DNA from: Roseofilum reptotaenium CS-1145
GTDB taxonomy: Bacteria > Cyanobacteriota > Cyanobacteriia > Cyanobacteriales > Desertifilaceae
Assembly (NCBI RefSeq): GCF_028330985.1
Contig: NZ_JAQMUE010000081.1
Location: 1-62,735 of the forward strand
DNA length: 62,735 bases
Reading direction: 5' to 3'
In this document: in pieces, positions 9,301 to 18,264 of the stretch
Numbering within the stretch: position 1 is the stretch's first letter
Layout of the letters: every line of letters begins with the position of its first letter
Position numbers and translations under genes: made by a program
The notes under the pieces: generated by a model
Seen by the model: the letters and a program-made list of their open reading frames with translations, nothing else
Told to the model about the DNA's origin: nothing
The model's database searches: none

Positions 9301-12300
9301 CATCCGCCATCAAAGTAAGGTCACCGAGGGGAACAGAATTACCGACTGCACCAAAAAATCTTAGACTTCCTGTACCCGTTTGTACAGTCAAATTTTGCGC
9401 TCCTACTGTTGTCCCATTAACCGTATTATCAAAAGTCAGATTACTATTATTCGTGCGCAAAGTAACGTTACTTCCTAAAATAACGGAATCGTTATAAGCC
9501 TGCTCTCCTGTAGTACTAATCTCTCCATTAATCCGAGTGGTTCCCCCTGCATTAGTCCTGATTTGAGTGGCGTTAACCGTATCATTAATTTCAGTCAAAC
9601 CTGTACTATCAAGAATGAAGTTAGCCAAGGGATTTTTGCTGCCAATATCACCATTAAAGGTGATATTCCCTGTCCCTGCATCTAACTTTAAATCTTGGGT
9701 AAAATCTTGGCTTCCCTCAATAGTCTGCTCAAAGGTGATATCTCCATTATCACTCTCTAAAGTCAGGTTATTATTCACTTGTACCGAACCGTTATAGGTT
9801 TGCACTCCAGTAGTCATTACATTGCCATTCAGGATAGTATTTCCATTCAGGGTTAAACTATTTAAGGGGTTCATACGCCTACCAACCGTAGCAGAAAAAG
9901 TAATATTGTCGCTATTGGCTGTTAAATCGTGAGTGCCCTCAATAGTATTGTTTAAATTAATCGATTCTCCATTACTTTCTAAGGTAATATCATTGACTAA
10001 AGTCAAAGGTGGATCGATCGCTATATCTCCATTAGAAGTCAAATTAGCGCCTAAATTGAGGCGCTGACTCCCTTGAATATTTAATTGGCCGGCGCTTTGA
10101 ATACCACTAATCCCTAAAACTGTACTCACGGTATTTAGAGGTGGAGCAATTAAGATATCGCCAGTATCAAGAAAGATATCGCCAGAACGACTAATTGCAG
10201 CAAATTCACTGCCTTTAATATACAGGGGGTCAGTTGCTGTACCAATGGCGTTGGCATCTAAAAGAACGTTCCCATCAAAGATCGCTGAATTAACAGGGGA
10301 GCGATCTAAGATATTTCCCGTGGCAATAAATTGACCGGTTTGATTGGGACTTAAAGTTAAGGTGTTGAAAAATTCTAGAGTTTCTCCTTTGAGAACAAGC
10401 GTATATTGTCGAGCAGGAGCAGAATTGCTGCTATTGTTGAGATCTAAGGCTGCAATACTAATCGTGCCGGTATTTTCAATGGTGACCGTTCCTGAACTCT
10501 CAATCTGTTGGGCAATTTCTACTTCATTCAAACTAAACTGTCCGGGAATATCTGGACCGAGAAAAATAGTAGCATTTTGATTTTGAGGTCGGATCAGTAA
10601 ATCACCTGTGCCGGAAATTTTATTGTTAATAGAGGGTAAATCAGAAATAAGGCTGATGTTACCGGTGCCAGAACTAATAGGAGCTTGAACATTTAAGGCA
10701 ACCAGATCTGTAGTAGCTGCCTCAATATTAATATCTCCTCCTCCAGAGTCAATACCCACTTCAATGTTGATTCCATTTCCCGATCCTACGCTGGTTCCTG
10801 TGAGATTAATTTCTCCACCACCAGAGTTGAGAGATGCCGTTAGACTAATACCATTACCACTACTTTCTCCAGTCATGTTAATATCACCACCTTGCGTGGT
10901 AATGGGCGCATTGACAGTGACGGATCGGCTCTGACCTTGGAAGTTTAAATTAAGGGAGTCCGGAGTAGTGAGATTACTGTCAAAAATTGGCCGATTGATA
11001 AATATTCCACCTTCTGCATTTAAGGTTAAGGAACTATTGCCAATGTCATCAAAATCCAAGTCAGTGGATAAGGTGATATCACCCTGTTGACTGCCTCCAA
11101 TTCCTGTGGTAATTTCAACGTTTGAGCTGTTTTTTAAGGCATCTCTAACTAAGTCAACTCCTAATTGTGCGGTATCTCCTGTGGCGGAAAAGGGATTGCT
11201 GCTGTTAATCTCGATATTGCCCGCTCCTGCAACAATCTCCACATTATAGGGATCGATTAACCAGGTTCCGCCCTCTCCAAAGGGGGCGGAAGTATCTGGG
11301 GTTTGGGTAATGTCTAAATATTGTAGTCCACTGGTTTCAATGAAACCTCCGTTGCCGGACAGTTGCCCCCCTCTGGCGCTTAAGGTTCCATATATTCTGG
11401 CGGTTTCTTCGGCAAAGGCTATGATGTCCCCACCATTTCCTGCTTCTAAGGCATCTGCGGAGATAATAGAATTTGGGTTGATAAAGGTGCGCGATGCATT
11501 GGGTAAAATGCCTTGTCCTTGTCTATCTCCACCGATAAAAATTCTGCCCCCTCCGTTGCTTCCAGAGGCGTTTATGTTGGCATCAATAACGCCTATTTGT
11601 TCTCCTAAGAGATGGATTTCTCCACCTTGCTTGGCAAAAACATCTAGGTTCCCTGATGTGATGTTGAGTCCACTTTGGGAGGGTAAATTTATGTTACTTC
11701 TGGTTAATTCAACCTGTCCGTTTTGATTGACTTTAATTTGGCTGGCATGACTGAGAAAACCACCGGTAATTAATTCGGGTAATGAAGAAGGTTGGATGTT
11801 TCTTTCTTCGGTTGTGGGAGTTTCGGATAAAGGCAGATCTAGGGTGAGTAAATGACCGTGTTGGGAAATGCGGACAACTTGTTGACCGGGAATGGCGGCA
11901 ATGGTAATTTTTCCTCCAGGTGCTTCTAGGGTTCCGAGGTTAATGACGGTTCCACCTAAGAGGGTGAGTTGTTGTTGAGAATTAAGGGTTAACTTTCCTT
12001 CGTTGATAATTACGCCGGGATTATGGTAGGGAAATTGAAATTCACTGGGTGTACCGATTAAGTCAGCGTAGTTATTCTCTCCTTGATGATTAAACCAGGT
12101 ATCTCTGCCGAATCCGATCGCCGTGGCAGTCGTCGCAGTGAAGTCTGCGGGGACGTTGAGCTGGGCATTCGGACCGAAAATGATGCCCGCAGGGTTCATC
12201 AGGTAGAGGTTAGCATTAGTGCCAACGACTTGTAGGAGTCCGTTAATTAGGGAGGCTTCACCCCCAACCACACGACCGAGAATATTTTGAATGTGGGGCC

Positions 12301-12520
12301 TAGCGATGAAGTTGGCGACTTCTCCAGGGTTTAAACCGAGTTGTTGAAAACTGTGGAAAAGATTGGAACCCGCTTGAGTTCCACCTGTAATGTTATATTG
12401 ATTGCCGATCGCATTAACTTGGGTTCCGGTTTCGTCTCCTGCTGGGGCGATCGAGGTTTGAGCATAGGTCGGTAATGCACAGGACAGGCAGACACAGAGG
12501 GAAGCAATGGATTTCCACAT
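6368..12520 (-). CDS. Two-partner-secretion exoprotein with C-terminal CHAT protease
   Basis: A giant protein of 2050 residues. Residues 1-21 form a signal peptide ending TYAQ. Residues about 25-150 are the TPS (filamentous-hemagglutinin N-terminal) domain, with NLYLMNPAGIIFGPNAQLNV at 104-123. A TpsB outer-membrane partner would use this domain for export. A long beta-helix-like region rich in N-x-T-G and GNITL-type repeats follows to about residue 1500. Next come a proline/threonine-rich segment and a Gly-Ser-Asn linker (about 1560-1590). The last ~300 residues are a CHAT caspase-like domain with a His-Cys dyad at H1892 (LATHADF) and C1935 (LSACRTALG). No TpsB gene is in the window. It is probably displayed or secreted; substrate unknown. 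Confidence 0.9.
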   Translation of the reverse strand: MWKSIASLCVCLSCALPTYAQTSIAPAGDETGTQVNAIGNQYNITGGTQAGSNLFHSFQQLGLNPGEVANFIARPHIQNILGRVVGGEASLINGLLQVVGTNANLYLMNPAGIIFGPNAQLNVPADFTATTATAIGFGRDTWFNHQGENNYADLIGTPSEFQFPYHNPGVIINEGKLTLNSQQQLTLLGGTVINLGTLEAPGGKITIAAIPGQQVVRISQHGHLLTLDLPLSETPTTEERNIQPSSLPELITGGFLSHASQIKVNQNGQVELTRSNINLPSQSGLNITSGNLDVFAKQGGEIHLLGEQIGVIDANINASGSNGGGRIFIGGDRQGQGILPNASRTFINPNSIISADALEAGNGGDIIAFAEETARIYGTLSARGGQLSGNGGFIETSGLQYLDITQTPDTSAPFGEGGTWLIDPYNVEIVAGAGNIEINSSNPFSATGDTAQLGVDLVRDALKNSSNVEITTGIGGSQQGDITLSTDLDFDDIGNSSLTLNAEGGIFINRPIFDSNLTTPDSLNLNFQGQSRSVTVNAPITTQGGDINMTGESSGNGISLTASLNSGGGEINLTGTSVGSGNGINIEVGIDSGGGDINIEAATTDLVALNVQAPISSGTGNISLISDLPSINNKISGTGDLLIRPQNQNATIFLGPDIPGQFSLNEVEIAQQIESSGTVTIENTGTISIAALDLNNSSNSAPARQYTLVLKGETLEFFNTLTLSPNQTGQFIATGNILDRSPVNSAIFDGNVLLDANAIGTATDPLYIKGSEFAAISRSGDIFLDTGDILIAPPLNTVSTVLGISGIQSAGQLNIQGSQRLNLGANLTSNGDIAIDPPLTLVNDITLESNGESINLNNTIEGTHDLTANSDNITFSATVGRRMNPLNSLTLNGNTILNGNVMTTGVQTYNGSVQVNNNLTLESDNGDITFEQTIEGSQDFTQDLKLDAGTGNITFNGDIGSKNPLANFILDSTGLTEINDTVNATQIRTNAGGTTRINGEISTTGEQAYNDSVILGSNVTLRTNNSNLTFDNTVNGTTVGAQNLTVQTGTGSLRFFGAVGNSVPLGDLTLMADDMSFDGSLAGTGNLTLEPFTESQNIRLGGTDTNDSNTLEISSEDIQNWQDGFQAIAVGRNTLSGTVVTEGSLTFQDPVTLLTGASQTINGTLTGNDNASITLNAAQINLNADITTANNDINLSGAVNLGADVLLSTGTGEGNLRIDRGIEGNAALTLELGTGATALNGNIGETDPLNSLSVQGNITTGESDVSVTTVNDLTTEDIRTRGQALSLTSTQGNIQTGNLDTSATGSGANLSLTSSTGSITTGNLTATGDTAGGGINVQAQVSITTGNIDSSATTGDGGSVFLDPIGNVQVGFINAQGGTAGTGGNVFTESTGSFFQATGTFVDQNGQNASISTAGGLGGGTIEIRHQGGTLNAPRQPFVIGNGGVNGTQGVITTGTFTLSNRELPDSFTLGTIQVVTDDGTTPTTVTPPTTVEPINNPVGEPTVEPSVPISPVSPPTVPNPLIPTERPSISEFPTPAPSTSDGDSGESGNGSGNGSGNGNDGSGGSAQTPSIPQLPVVGFEEGSSENSDNGVGNSVNAVLLGRENRGQAIAISADQVSLDRAIAALEDQFTREYEIYLGLEDNTRILQLREIQNGLEEARQEISVKTGLIYVAFGRRQLRENAALVCPVPTAVEAEGVEQSPACLPHPEDALQLILVTANENPIHVDFPEVKREQVMALVNELRQEVTNQFKLRTTSYLSPAQKLHELLIEPLESTLEEQGIDTLVMIPDAGLRSLPMAVLHDGEDFLIEKYSLGLVPSFSLTLPEYRNLQGAEVLAMGASEFSEMPPLPAVPVELQEIGGEDAFLNQEFTLENLKAEHQTGQFPIVHLATHADFQDGASDNSFIQLWESQIQLPDMRDLDWGDPRVELLTLSACRTALGSQDAELGFAGLAVMSGAKSALASLWYSSDLGTLALMSKFYDQLESAPTRAEALRRVQLAMLQGEVSLDGRQLRGTRGQGGITLPKDLAQGSVSFSHPYYWAAFTMIGTPW

Positions 12521-12598
12521 GATGAGGTTAGCCTAAGAGTATAGCTCTTCCCCATGATAGCTCTGGGATTTTTGAATCTCTGAAGTTTATCCGGTTTT

Positions 12599-12640
12599 CC
12601 CTATTCTCTATTCTTTTATTCCCTATTCCCCATTCCCTGC
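12599..12640. repeat. Heptanucleotide tandem repeat
   Basis: Degenerate tandem copies of the TATTCCC unit lie in the 251-base space between the divergent TPS-CHAT and phosphatase genes. The rest of that space should hold both promoters, but I could not identify convincing boxes. Confidence 0.75.
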
Positions 12641-12771
12641 TCATAGATTAAGATGAACGAGGATCGGCCACAATTGACCGGATTAGAGTATCCTGAATAC
12701 CCAAAGATGCTGACCGAACTCTTGAGATAGCCTGTATTCCTCCCTTGTCTACACTCTTGCCACCCGAGCAA

Positions 12772-14214
12772 ATGAGCGCTGTGCCAATTCCCCAACCTTC
12801 CCCCCAACCCACCGGCAATTCAACTCCCCAATTGCCCACCAGCACCCCCAAACCTGTGAGTGAGGATCAAACCCCAGTCCATGCTCTGAAGGAATTGGTG
12901 GCCCGTCTGAGGCGAGAGCAAAATAAAATTCAAGATCTGTTAATGTCTTTGGGGTTTGCCCTGCGCAGTTTTAACAACCTCAATCAATTTCTAGAGTTAA
13001 TTCCCTTGATGGCAGCACGGGTAACGGATGCAGATGGGGGCGCTTTGGTTTTATTTCAAGCCAATGGCAAATTGAAACTTGAACAAATGCATTGTCATGA
13101 CTCCCATCAATGTCAAGATATTCGCCAAGCCCTAGAAACGGTTAATACTCAACTGAGTGGTCGCCATGGCAGATCGCTGAATATGGAAGAGATGACGGTT
13201 TTGCTCGATCGCGAAGTGAATCATTATCTCGGTTCCCATACCCAATTATTTGGTACAGCCGTAATTGTGCGCAAAACGGAACGGGGGAGATTATATGTAT
13301 TTAGTCGCAACTCTGACTATACCTGGACGGAAACTCGCGAGAAATTACTGCGTTTAATCGCCGATCAAACGGCCGTGGCGATTGAAAATGATGAGCTGTC
13401 GGCAGAGCTACGCAAAAAAGAACGACTGGATCGGGAATTAGAAATTGGTGCAGAAATCCAAAATCAACTCTTACCCCATACCTATCCCCAAATTGAAGGA
13501 CTTAAACTGGCCGCTCGCTGTCAAAATGCTAACCGAGTTGGAGGAGATTACTATGATTTTATCTCCATCCATCCCCCAGAATGGTTAAAACGTTCTGGCA
13601 CTCAGGCTCAACCGTCGAGGCGCTGGTGTATTACGGTAGGGGATGTCATGGGAAAAGGGGTTCCGGCTGGTTTAATCATGACGATGTTGCGGGGAATGCT
13701 GAGGGCGGAAGTACTCAATGGGCATTCTCCTTCGCGAATCCTTCAACATCTCAATCATGCGATGTACCAGGATTTAGACCAAGCGAACCGCTTTGTGACC
13801 CTGTTTTATTCTGAGTACGATCCTTCGACCCAGGTTTTATCTTATAGCAATGCGGCCCATAATCCGCCTTTGCTCTGGCAAGCCTCGAATCAGTTGATCC
13901 AACGTTTAGATACGATGGGGATGCTGATTGGTTTGGATCTCAACTCAGAATATGAAGATGCACAATCTCAACTGTATCCAGGGGACATTATTCTCTACTA
14001 TACAGATGGGTTTACAGATGCATCCAATCGTAAGGGCGATCGCTTTGATGAAGAAAACCTGATTGAAGCCTTCCAATTGGCCTGTCAGCATTACGCCAAT
14101 CCCCAAGCTATTCTAGATTACCTGTTCGATCGGGTGAATGAGTTTATGGGGCCGGGGAATGACCATCGAGATGATATGACCCTTGTGGTGATGCAAGTTG
14201 ACCCTCATAGATAA
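12772..14214 (+). CDS. GAF-SpoIIE serine/threonine phosphatase (RsbU-like)
   Basis: About 480 residues. A proline-rich N-terminus and a short helix (LRREQNKIQDLLMSLG) lead into a GAF-type sensor domain (about 70-210). A linker coiled coil (about 215-240) precedes a PP2C/SpoIIE phosphatase domain. Metal-binding aspartates are seen in VGGDYYDF, VGDVMGKG and YYTDGF, and in the final DHRDDMTLVV. Such proteins dephosphorylate anti-anti-sigma factors. I use ATG 12772 rather than TTG 12745; neither has a strong ribosome-binding site. It is 26 bases from the next gene and in one operon with argH. Confidence 0.85.
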   Translation: MSAVPIPQPSPQPTGNSTPQLPTSTPKPVSEDQTPVHALKELVARLRREQNKIQDLLMSLGFALRSFNNLNQFLELIPLMAARVTDADGGALVLFQANGKLKLEQMHCHDSHQCQDIRQALETVNTQLSGRHGRSLNMEEMTVLLDREVNHYLGSHTQLFGTAVIVRKTERGRLYVFSRNSDYTWTETREKLLRLIADQTAVAIENDELSAELRKKERLDRELEIGAEIQNQLLPHTYPQIEGLKLAARCQNANRVGGDYYDFISIHPPEWLKRSGTQAQPSRRWCITVGDVMGKGVPAGLIMTMLRGMLRAEVLNGHSPSRILQHLNHAMYQDLDQANRFVTLFYSEYDPSTQVLSYSNAAHNPPLLWQASNQLIQRLDTMGMLIGLDLNSEYEDAQSQLYPGDIILYYTDGFTDASNRKGDRFDEENLIEAFQLACQHYANPQAILDYLFDRVNEFMGPGNDHRDDMTLVVMQVDPHR

Positions 14215-14240
14215 TCAGTGGTTCATTAGAAAGGTGAGTT

Positions 14241-14441
14241 ATGACTTTAGGTTCTAAGTTTAGTCTGTATGGTGTTGGTGGTTTCTTCAGTGTTGTTTTA
14301 GCTCAACAGACTGATGCCGATCTGATGGCAAATGTCAAGACGGCTTTTGCTAATTTTATTGAAAGTGGACAGGTTTGGGCGTTTATCTTAGGGATTATTT
14401 TGGGCTATATCATTCGCCAAATTACTACCTATGGTGGTTAG
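14241..14441 (+). CDS. Small membrane protein between phosphatase and argH
   Basis: A 66-residue protein with a hydrophobic N-terminal segment (about 8-20, ending AQQTDAD), an amphipathic middle and a C-terminal helix WAFILGIILGYII. A good ribosome-binding site (AAGGTGAG) precedes the ATG. It sits 26 bases after the phosphatase and 25 before argH, so all three are probably one transcript. No function is known to me. Confidence 0.8.
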   Translation: MTLGSKFSLYGVGGFFSVVLAQQTDADLMANVKTAFANFIESGQVWAFILGIILGYIIRQITTYGG

Positions 14442-14466
14442 GGTTCGTTAACGAGGAAACACGACT

Positions 14467-15858
14467 ATGACTGAGAAAAAAACCTGGAGCGATCGCTTTG
14501 AGAGTGCTTTACATCCGGCGATCGCCCGTTTTAATGCGAGTATCGGATTTGATATTGAGCTAATTGAATATGATATCGCCGGTTCCATCGCTCACGCCCA
14601 AATGTTGGCCCACACGGGGATTATTTCTGCATCGGAAGGGGAGCAACTGGTGGAAGGTTTGCAACAGGTTTTGCAGGAGTATCAACGGGGAGAATTTCAA
14701 CCGACTGTTGATGCGGAAGATGTGCATTTTGCGGTGGAACGACGGCTAACAGAAATTACGGGAGATGTAGGCAAGAAACTGCATACCGCTCGCAGCCGCA
14801 ATGACCAAGTGGGAACAGATACGCGGCTCTATCTGCGCGATCGAATTGGTAAAATTAAAACGCAATTACGGGAATTTCAGCGGGTTTTAATTGATTTAGC
14901 CGAGCAGAATATTGAGACTCTCATCCCCGGTTATACCCATCTACAACGGGCCCAACCCTTGAGTTTAGCTCACCATTTGTTAGCTTATGTGGAAATGAGC
15001 CAACGGGACTGGGAGCGGTTAACGGATGTGGCGAAACGGGTGAATATCTCTCCCTTGGGTTCTGGAGCGTTAGCGGGAACCACGTTTCCTATCGATCGCC
15101 ACTATAGCGCTAAGTTATTGGGATTTGAGCGCGTGTATAACAATAGTTTAGATGGAGTGAGCGATCGCGATTTTGCCATTGAATTTGCCTGTAGCGCCAG
15201 CTTAATTATGGTGCATTTATCCCGGTTAGCGGAAGAGGTCATTCTCTGGTCTTCCGAAGAATTTCGCTTCGTCACCCTCAAAGATAGCTGCGCCACCGGT
15301 TCGAGCATTATGCCCCAAAAGAAAAACCCCGATGTTCCCGAACTGGTGCGGGGTAAAACCGGACGCGTCTTTGGTCATCTACAAGGGTTACTGGTGTTAA
15401 TGAAGGGGTTGCCCTTAGCCTATAATAAAGACTTACAGGATGACAAAGAAGCCCTCTTTGATACCGTCAAAACCGTGCAAGCTTGCCTAGAAGCAATGAC
15501 CATTTTAATGGCAGAAGGCTTAGAATTCCGTCCTTCCCGTCTCCAAGAAGCTGTTGAGTCTGACTTCTCTAATGCCACCGATGTAGCGGATTATCTGGCA
15601 GCTAAGGGGGTTCCCTTCCGAGAAGCTTATAACTTAGTGGGGAAAGTCGTGAAAACCAGTCTAGGGGCTGGAAAACTACTCAAAGACCTGAGTTTAGACG
15701 AATGGAAAGCCTTACATGAAGCCTTTGAAGCCGATATTTATGAGGCGATCTCTCCCCGTCAAGTCGTAGCCGCCCGCAATAGCTATGGGGGGACAGGGTT
15801 TGAACAGGTTCAGCAAGCCCTAGATATGGCTCGGTCTCGCTTAAACTCCGATACTTAG
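14467..15858 (+). CDS. argH: Argininosuccinate lyase
   Basis: The last enzyme of arginine biosynthesis, splitting argininosuccinate into arginine and fumarate in the cytosol. Its 463 residues match the usual length. Signatures include [19 protein letters not shown] near residue 112, [11 protein letters not shown] (catalytic His region) and the fumarase/aspartase superfamily loop [19 protein letters not shown] precedes the ATG. The stop is followed at once by a dispersed hairpin repeat that probably terminates the operon. Confidence 0.97.
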   Translation: MTEKKTWSDRFESALHPAIARFNASIGFDIELIEYDIAGSIAHAQMLAHTGIISASEGEQLVEGLQQVLQEYQRGEFQPTVDAEDVHFAVERRLTEITGDVGKKLHTARSRNDQVGTDTRLYLRDRIGKIKTQLREFQRVLIDLAEQNIETLIPGYTHLQRAQPLSLAHHLLAYVEMSQRDWERLTDVAKRVNISPLGSGALAGTTFPIDRHYSAKLLGFERVYNNSLDGVSDRDFAIEFACSASLIMVHLSRLAEEVILWSSEEFRFVTLKDSCATGSSIMPQKKNPDVPELVRGKTGRVFGHLQGLLVLMKGLPLAYNKDLQDDKEALFDTVKTVQACLEAMTILMAEGLEFRPSRLQEAVESDFSNATDVADYLAAKGVPFREAYNLVGKVVKTSLGAGKLLKDLSLDEWKALHEAFEADIYEAISPRQVVAARNSYGGTGFEQVQQALDMARSRLNSDT

Positions 15859-15961
15859 ACCATTTCTTTTCAGGATTGCTAGTTATCCGGATCGAGGTTA
15901 ATCCTTAATAGACAAGGGGCTAGAGGCCCCTTGTTCAATGCATCTTCAAATAGAAATGGTA
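15859..15961. repeat. Dispersed inverted-repeat element, family C, copy 1
   Basis: An element of about 103 bp with ends ACCATTTCT and AGAAATGGT in inverse orientation. It shares its ends and an internal AAGGGGC/GCCCCTT hairpin with 61421-61511, and its ends with 40535-40626. It fills the entire space between the stop codons of the convergent argH and small basic-protein genes. It carries no reading frame, so it behaves like a MITE. Confidence 0.75.
15912..15934. terminator. Hairpin between convergent genes
   Basis: A 9-bp perfect stem (15912-15920 with 15926-15934) and a five-base loop lie inside the family C repeat. Placed between two facing stop codons, it probably acts as a bidirectional terminator, although a strong T-run is lacking. 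Confidence 0.55.
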
Positions 15962-16147
15962 TCAGCTCCCATCAGAGGTTGCTTCAACTTCATTCTCTTC
16001 CTTTTCCTTCTCCTCTTTCTCATTTTGGAGACTATCCATCGGAGAACGTCTGCTGGTATAGCCCCGATGAGTCCGTTTACGGAACTTACGAGCGTATGCT
16101 AGGTTTCTTTGAGCCTTTTCTTTTTTCGGATTACGGCGTTTCGCCAT
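15962..16147 (-). CDS. Small basic protein with acidic tail
   Basis: A 61-residue protein starting MAKRRNPKKEKAQRNLAYAR, rich in Lys/Arg for its first 40 residues and in Glu at its C-terminus. The start is the ATG at 16147, preceded by AGGTGA at good spacing. The highly charged composition suggests RNA or ribosome contact, but that is inference. I recall conserved cyanobacterial proteins of this kind without a named function. Its stop codon overlaps the end of a dispersed repeat. Confidence 0.75.
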   Translation of the reverse strand: MAKRRNPKKEKAQRNLAYARKFRKRTHRGYTSRRSPMDSLQNEKEEKEKEENEVEATSDGS

Positions 16148-16381
16148 GTTCACCTCATTGGAAATCACTGATGGCACAGAAGAGTCATTATAAACCTTCT
16201 GTGGACACATCAGCAAGTTCCATTAGCCCTTAGATTCAAGCCTCGACGTTGACAAACGAACAGGGTAAGATGATCAAACCTCTTGTTCAGTCCCTAACAG
16301 GGCAAAGTATTGCCTGTGAAGTACACGATTAAATTTTCTCTCACCATCTCCCTATTCCCTAATTCCCTTGATTGATTTCCT

Positions 16382-16837
16382 ATGAGCCGTCTGTGGCAAA
16401 TTTTTCAAACTGTTCTTGGACTCATTTTCCGCCATCCCTTGGTAGGAACGAGTGTTGTGCCGATTCTGCCCGATGGACGTGTCGTCTTAGTGCAGCGCAA
16501 GGATGATGATTCCTGGGGCTTACCCGGAGGATTAGTCGATTGGGGAGAAACGATTGAGCAAGCAGCAGTGCGAGAAGTGGCGGAAGAAACTGGCTTAACA
16601 GTAGTGAGTATTAGGCGATTAGTCGGAGTATATTCTGCACCCGATCGCGATCCGCGCATCCATTCCGTTTGTATTATGGTGGAAGCACAAGTAGAAGGGG
16701 AGATTAGCATTCAAGATACCTTGGAAATTCAAACTGTCCAAGCTTACGACTGGTCGAATTTACCCGAAGGTAACCTTTCCCACGATCATCGCCAACAAAT
16801 TGACGATTATCTCCAAGGAAAAACAACCCTCGCTTAA
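16382..16837 (+). CDS. NUDIX hydrolase
   Basis: A 151-residue hydrolase of nucleoside diphosphates linked to another moiety. The NUDIX box runs from GGLVDWGETIEQ through AAVREVAEETGL (Gx5Ex5[UA]xREx2EExGU) with all metal-binding Glu present, at about residues 55-78. A hydrophobic N-terminal helix precedes the domain. The substrate cannot be told from sequence. It is a single gene followed by about 150 bases containing a short ACAGCAC hairpin before the SbcD-like gene. Confidence 0.9.
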   Translation: MSRLWQIFQTVLGLIFRHPLVGTSVVPILPDGRVVLVQRKDDDSWGLPGGLVDWGETIEQAAVREVAEETGLTVVSIRRLVGVYSAPDRDPRIHSVCIMVEAQVEGEISIQDTLEIQTVQAYDWSNLPEGNLSHDHRQQIDDYLQGKTTLA

Positions 16838-16987
16838 GGTGAAGGGGGAACTAATCCAAACTCTTGAGAGAGTGTCTATTACTTACAGCACAAAGTGCTG
16901 TTATAGAGTACACTGTTGAACCCCCAAAGCTATGTACCACAATCCTATTCCCTAGCGCAAAGCGATACATACGATATTTGATTAATT

Positions 16988-18235
16988 ATGGCTCGATTTT
17001 TACACTTGTCGGATGTTCATTTGGGATTCGATCGCTATGATAATGCAGAGCGAACTAAGGATTTCTTCTTTGCCTTTAAGGATGCCCTAGAGAAATATGC
17101 GATCGCCGAATCGGTCGATTTTGTCATCATTGCGGGAGATTTGTTTGAACATCGCCAGATTCTCCCGGCGACCCTGAACCAGGCACAGATTGGTTTAGAA
17201 TTGCTGCAAAAGGCAAATATTCCGGTTTTGGCGATCGAAGGCAATCATGATAATCTCCCCTATGGGACGCGCACCAGTTGGCTACGCTATTTAGCTGATA
17301 GTGAACTGCTTATTTTACTCGAACCCAATGCTGAACAAGCTTACGATCTGTGGACTCCGGAAACACGACAGGGAGGCTATATCGATCTGCCTTGTGATGT
17401 GAGAGTGATTGGATCTCGCTGGTATGGTGCATCCGCTCCGAAAGCTATTCTTCAGTTAGCAGACTCGATTCAACACTTGCCCGATCCTCCAACTTATCAG
17501 ATCATGTTATTCCACCATGGTTTAGAAGGACAAATTTCTCGCTATTCGGGAGCGCTGAAATATGATGAGTTAAGACCTCTTAAAGAGGCTGGAATTGATT
17601 ATTTAGCCTTGGGTCATATCCATAAACAGTATACGGCTGAAGGATGGATTTTTAATCCGGGTTCAACGGAAGCCAATAGTATTGCAGAGGGACAGGATCA
17701 AAACCCAAGAGGGGTATATTTAGTTGCTCTTGAGAAGGGTGAAATACAGGCACAGTTAAAGCGAGACTATTATCAACGGCCGATTGTGCGACTTAAGCTA
17801 AAAGTCAATAAGCGGCAAACACAAGAGGAAGTCGAAGAAGCAGCCGAGAAAAAAGTAAGTGAGGAAATATACAGAATAAAGGAGGCGATCGTTGAATTGC
17901 GAATTGAGGGACAATTAGGATTTAATCGGTTAGATATTAACGTCCGCAAATTACGGCAAAGATTGCATGAACAAAGTCAAGCGCTCATTTTCTTGCTCAA
18001 ATATGAAGTCACCGGAACTGAGTATGAAAGTCCTTTCCCCAAAGGTGGAGAACCTCCGCAACGAGAGGAAATTGAACAACAAGTTTTTGAAGATTTACTC
18101 AGTGCCAATACTCGTTATCAGCCTCAAGCGGAACCTTTGTCAAAAGGATTAAGAGTGTTAAAACAACAAGTGTTGGACAGCGAGCATCCATCAGTTCTTT
18201 ATCGGTTTGTGGAACAACTTTTGACCGATGAATGA
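16988..18235 (+). CDS. sbcD: SbcD-like DNA exonuclease (metallophosphoesterase)
   Basis: A protein of 415 residues. The calcineurin-like phosphoesterase domain has DVHLGF, IIAGDLFEH, EGNHDN, FHHGLE and LGHIHKQY, the full set of metal-binding motifs of Mre11/SbcD/YhaO-type nucleases. A C-terminal region (about 270-415) is helical and charged, as in subunits that cap SbcC. No SbcC/Rad50 partner is in the window. It probably acts in double-strand-break end processing. Confidence 0.85.
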   Translation: MARFLHLSDVHLGFDRYDNAERTKDFFFAFKDALEKYAIAESVDFVIIAGDLFEHRQILPATLNQAQIGLELLQKANIPVLAIEGNHDNLPYGTRTSWLRYLADSELLILLEPNAEQAYDLWTPETRQGGYIDLPCDVRVIGSRWYGASAPKAILQLADSIQHLPDPPTYQIMLFHHGLEGQISRYSGALKYDELRPLKEAGIDYLALGHIHKQYTAEGWIFNPGSTEANSIAEGQDQNPRGVYLVALEKGEIQAQLKRDYYQRPIVRLKLKVNKRQTQEEVEEAAEKKVSEEIYRIKEAIVELRIEGQLGFNRLDINVRKLRQRLHEQSQALIFLLKYEVTGTEYESPFPKGGEPPQREEIEQQVFEDLLSANTRYQPQAEPLSKGLRVLKQQVLDSEHPSVLYRFVEQLLTDE

Positions 18236-18264
18236 TGATTATCAAGGCGTATTCTACTGCTGAT

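Noticed and set aside
7848-11726. Several plus-strand frames antisense to the TPS-CHAT gene
   Set aside because: Repetitive, low-complexity shadows of the coding repeats with no start signals.
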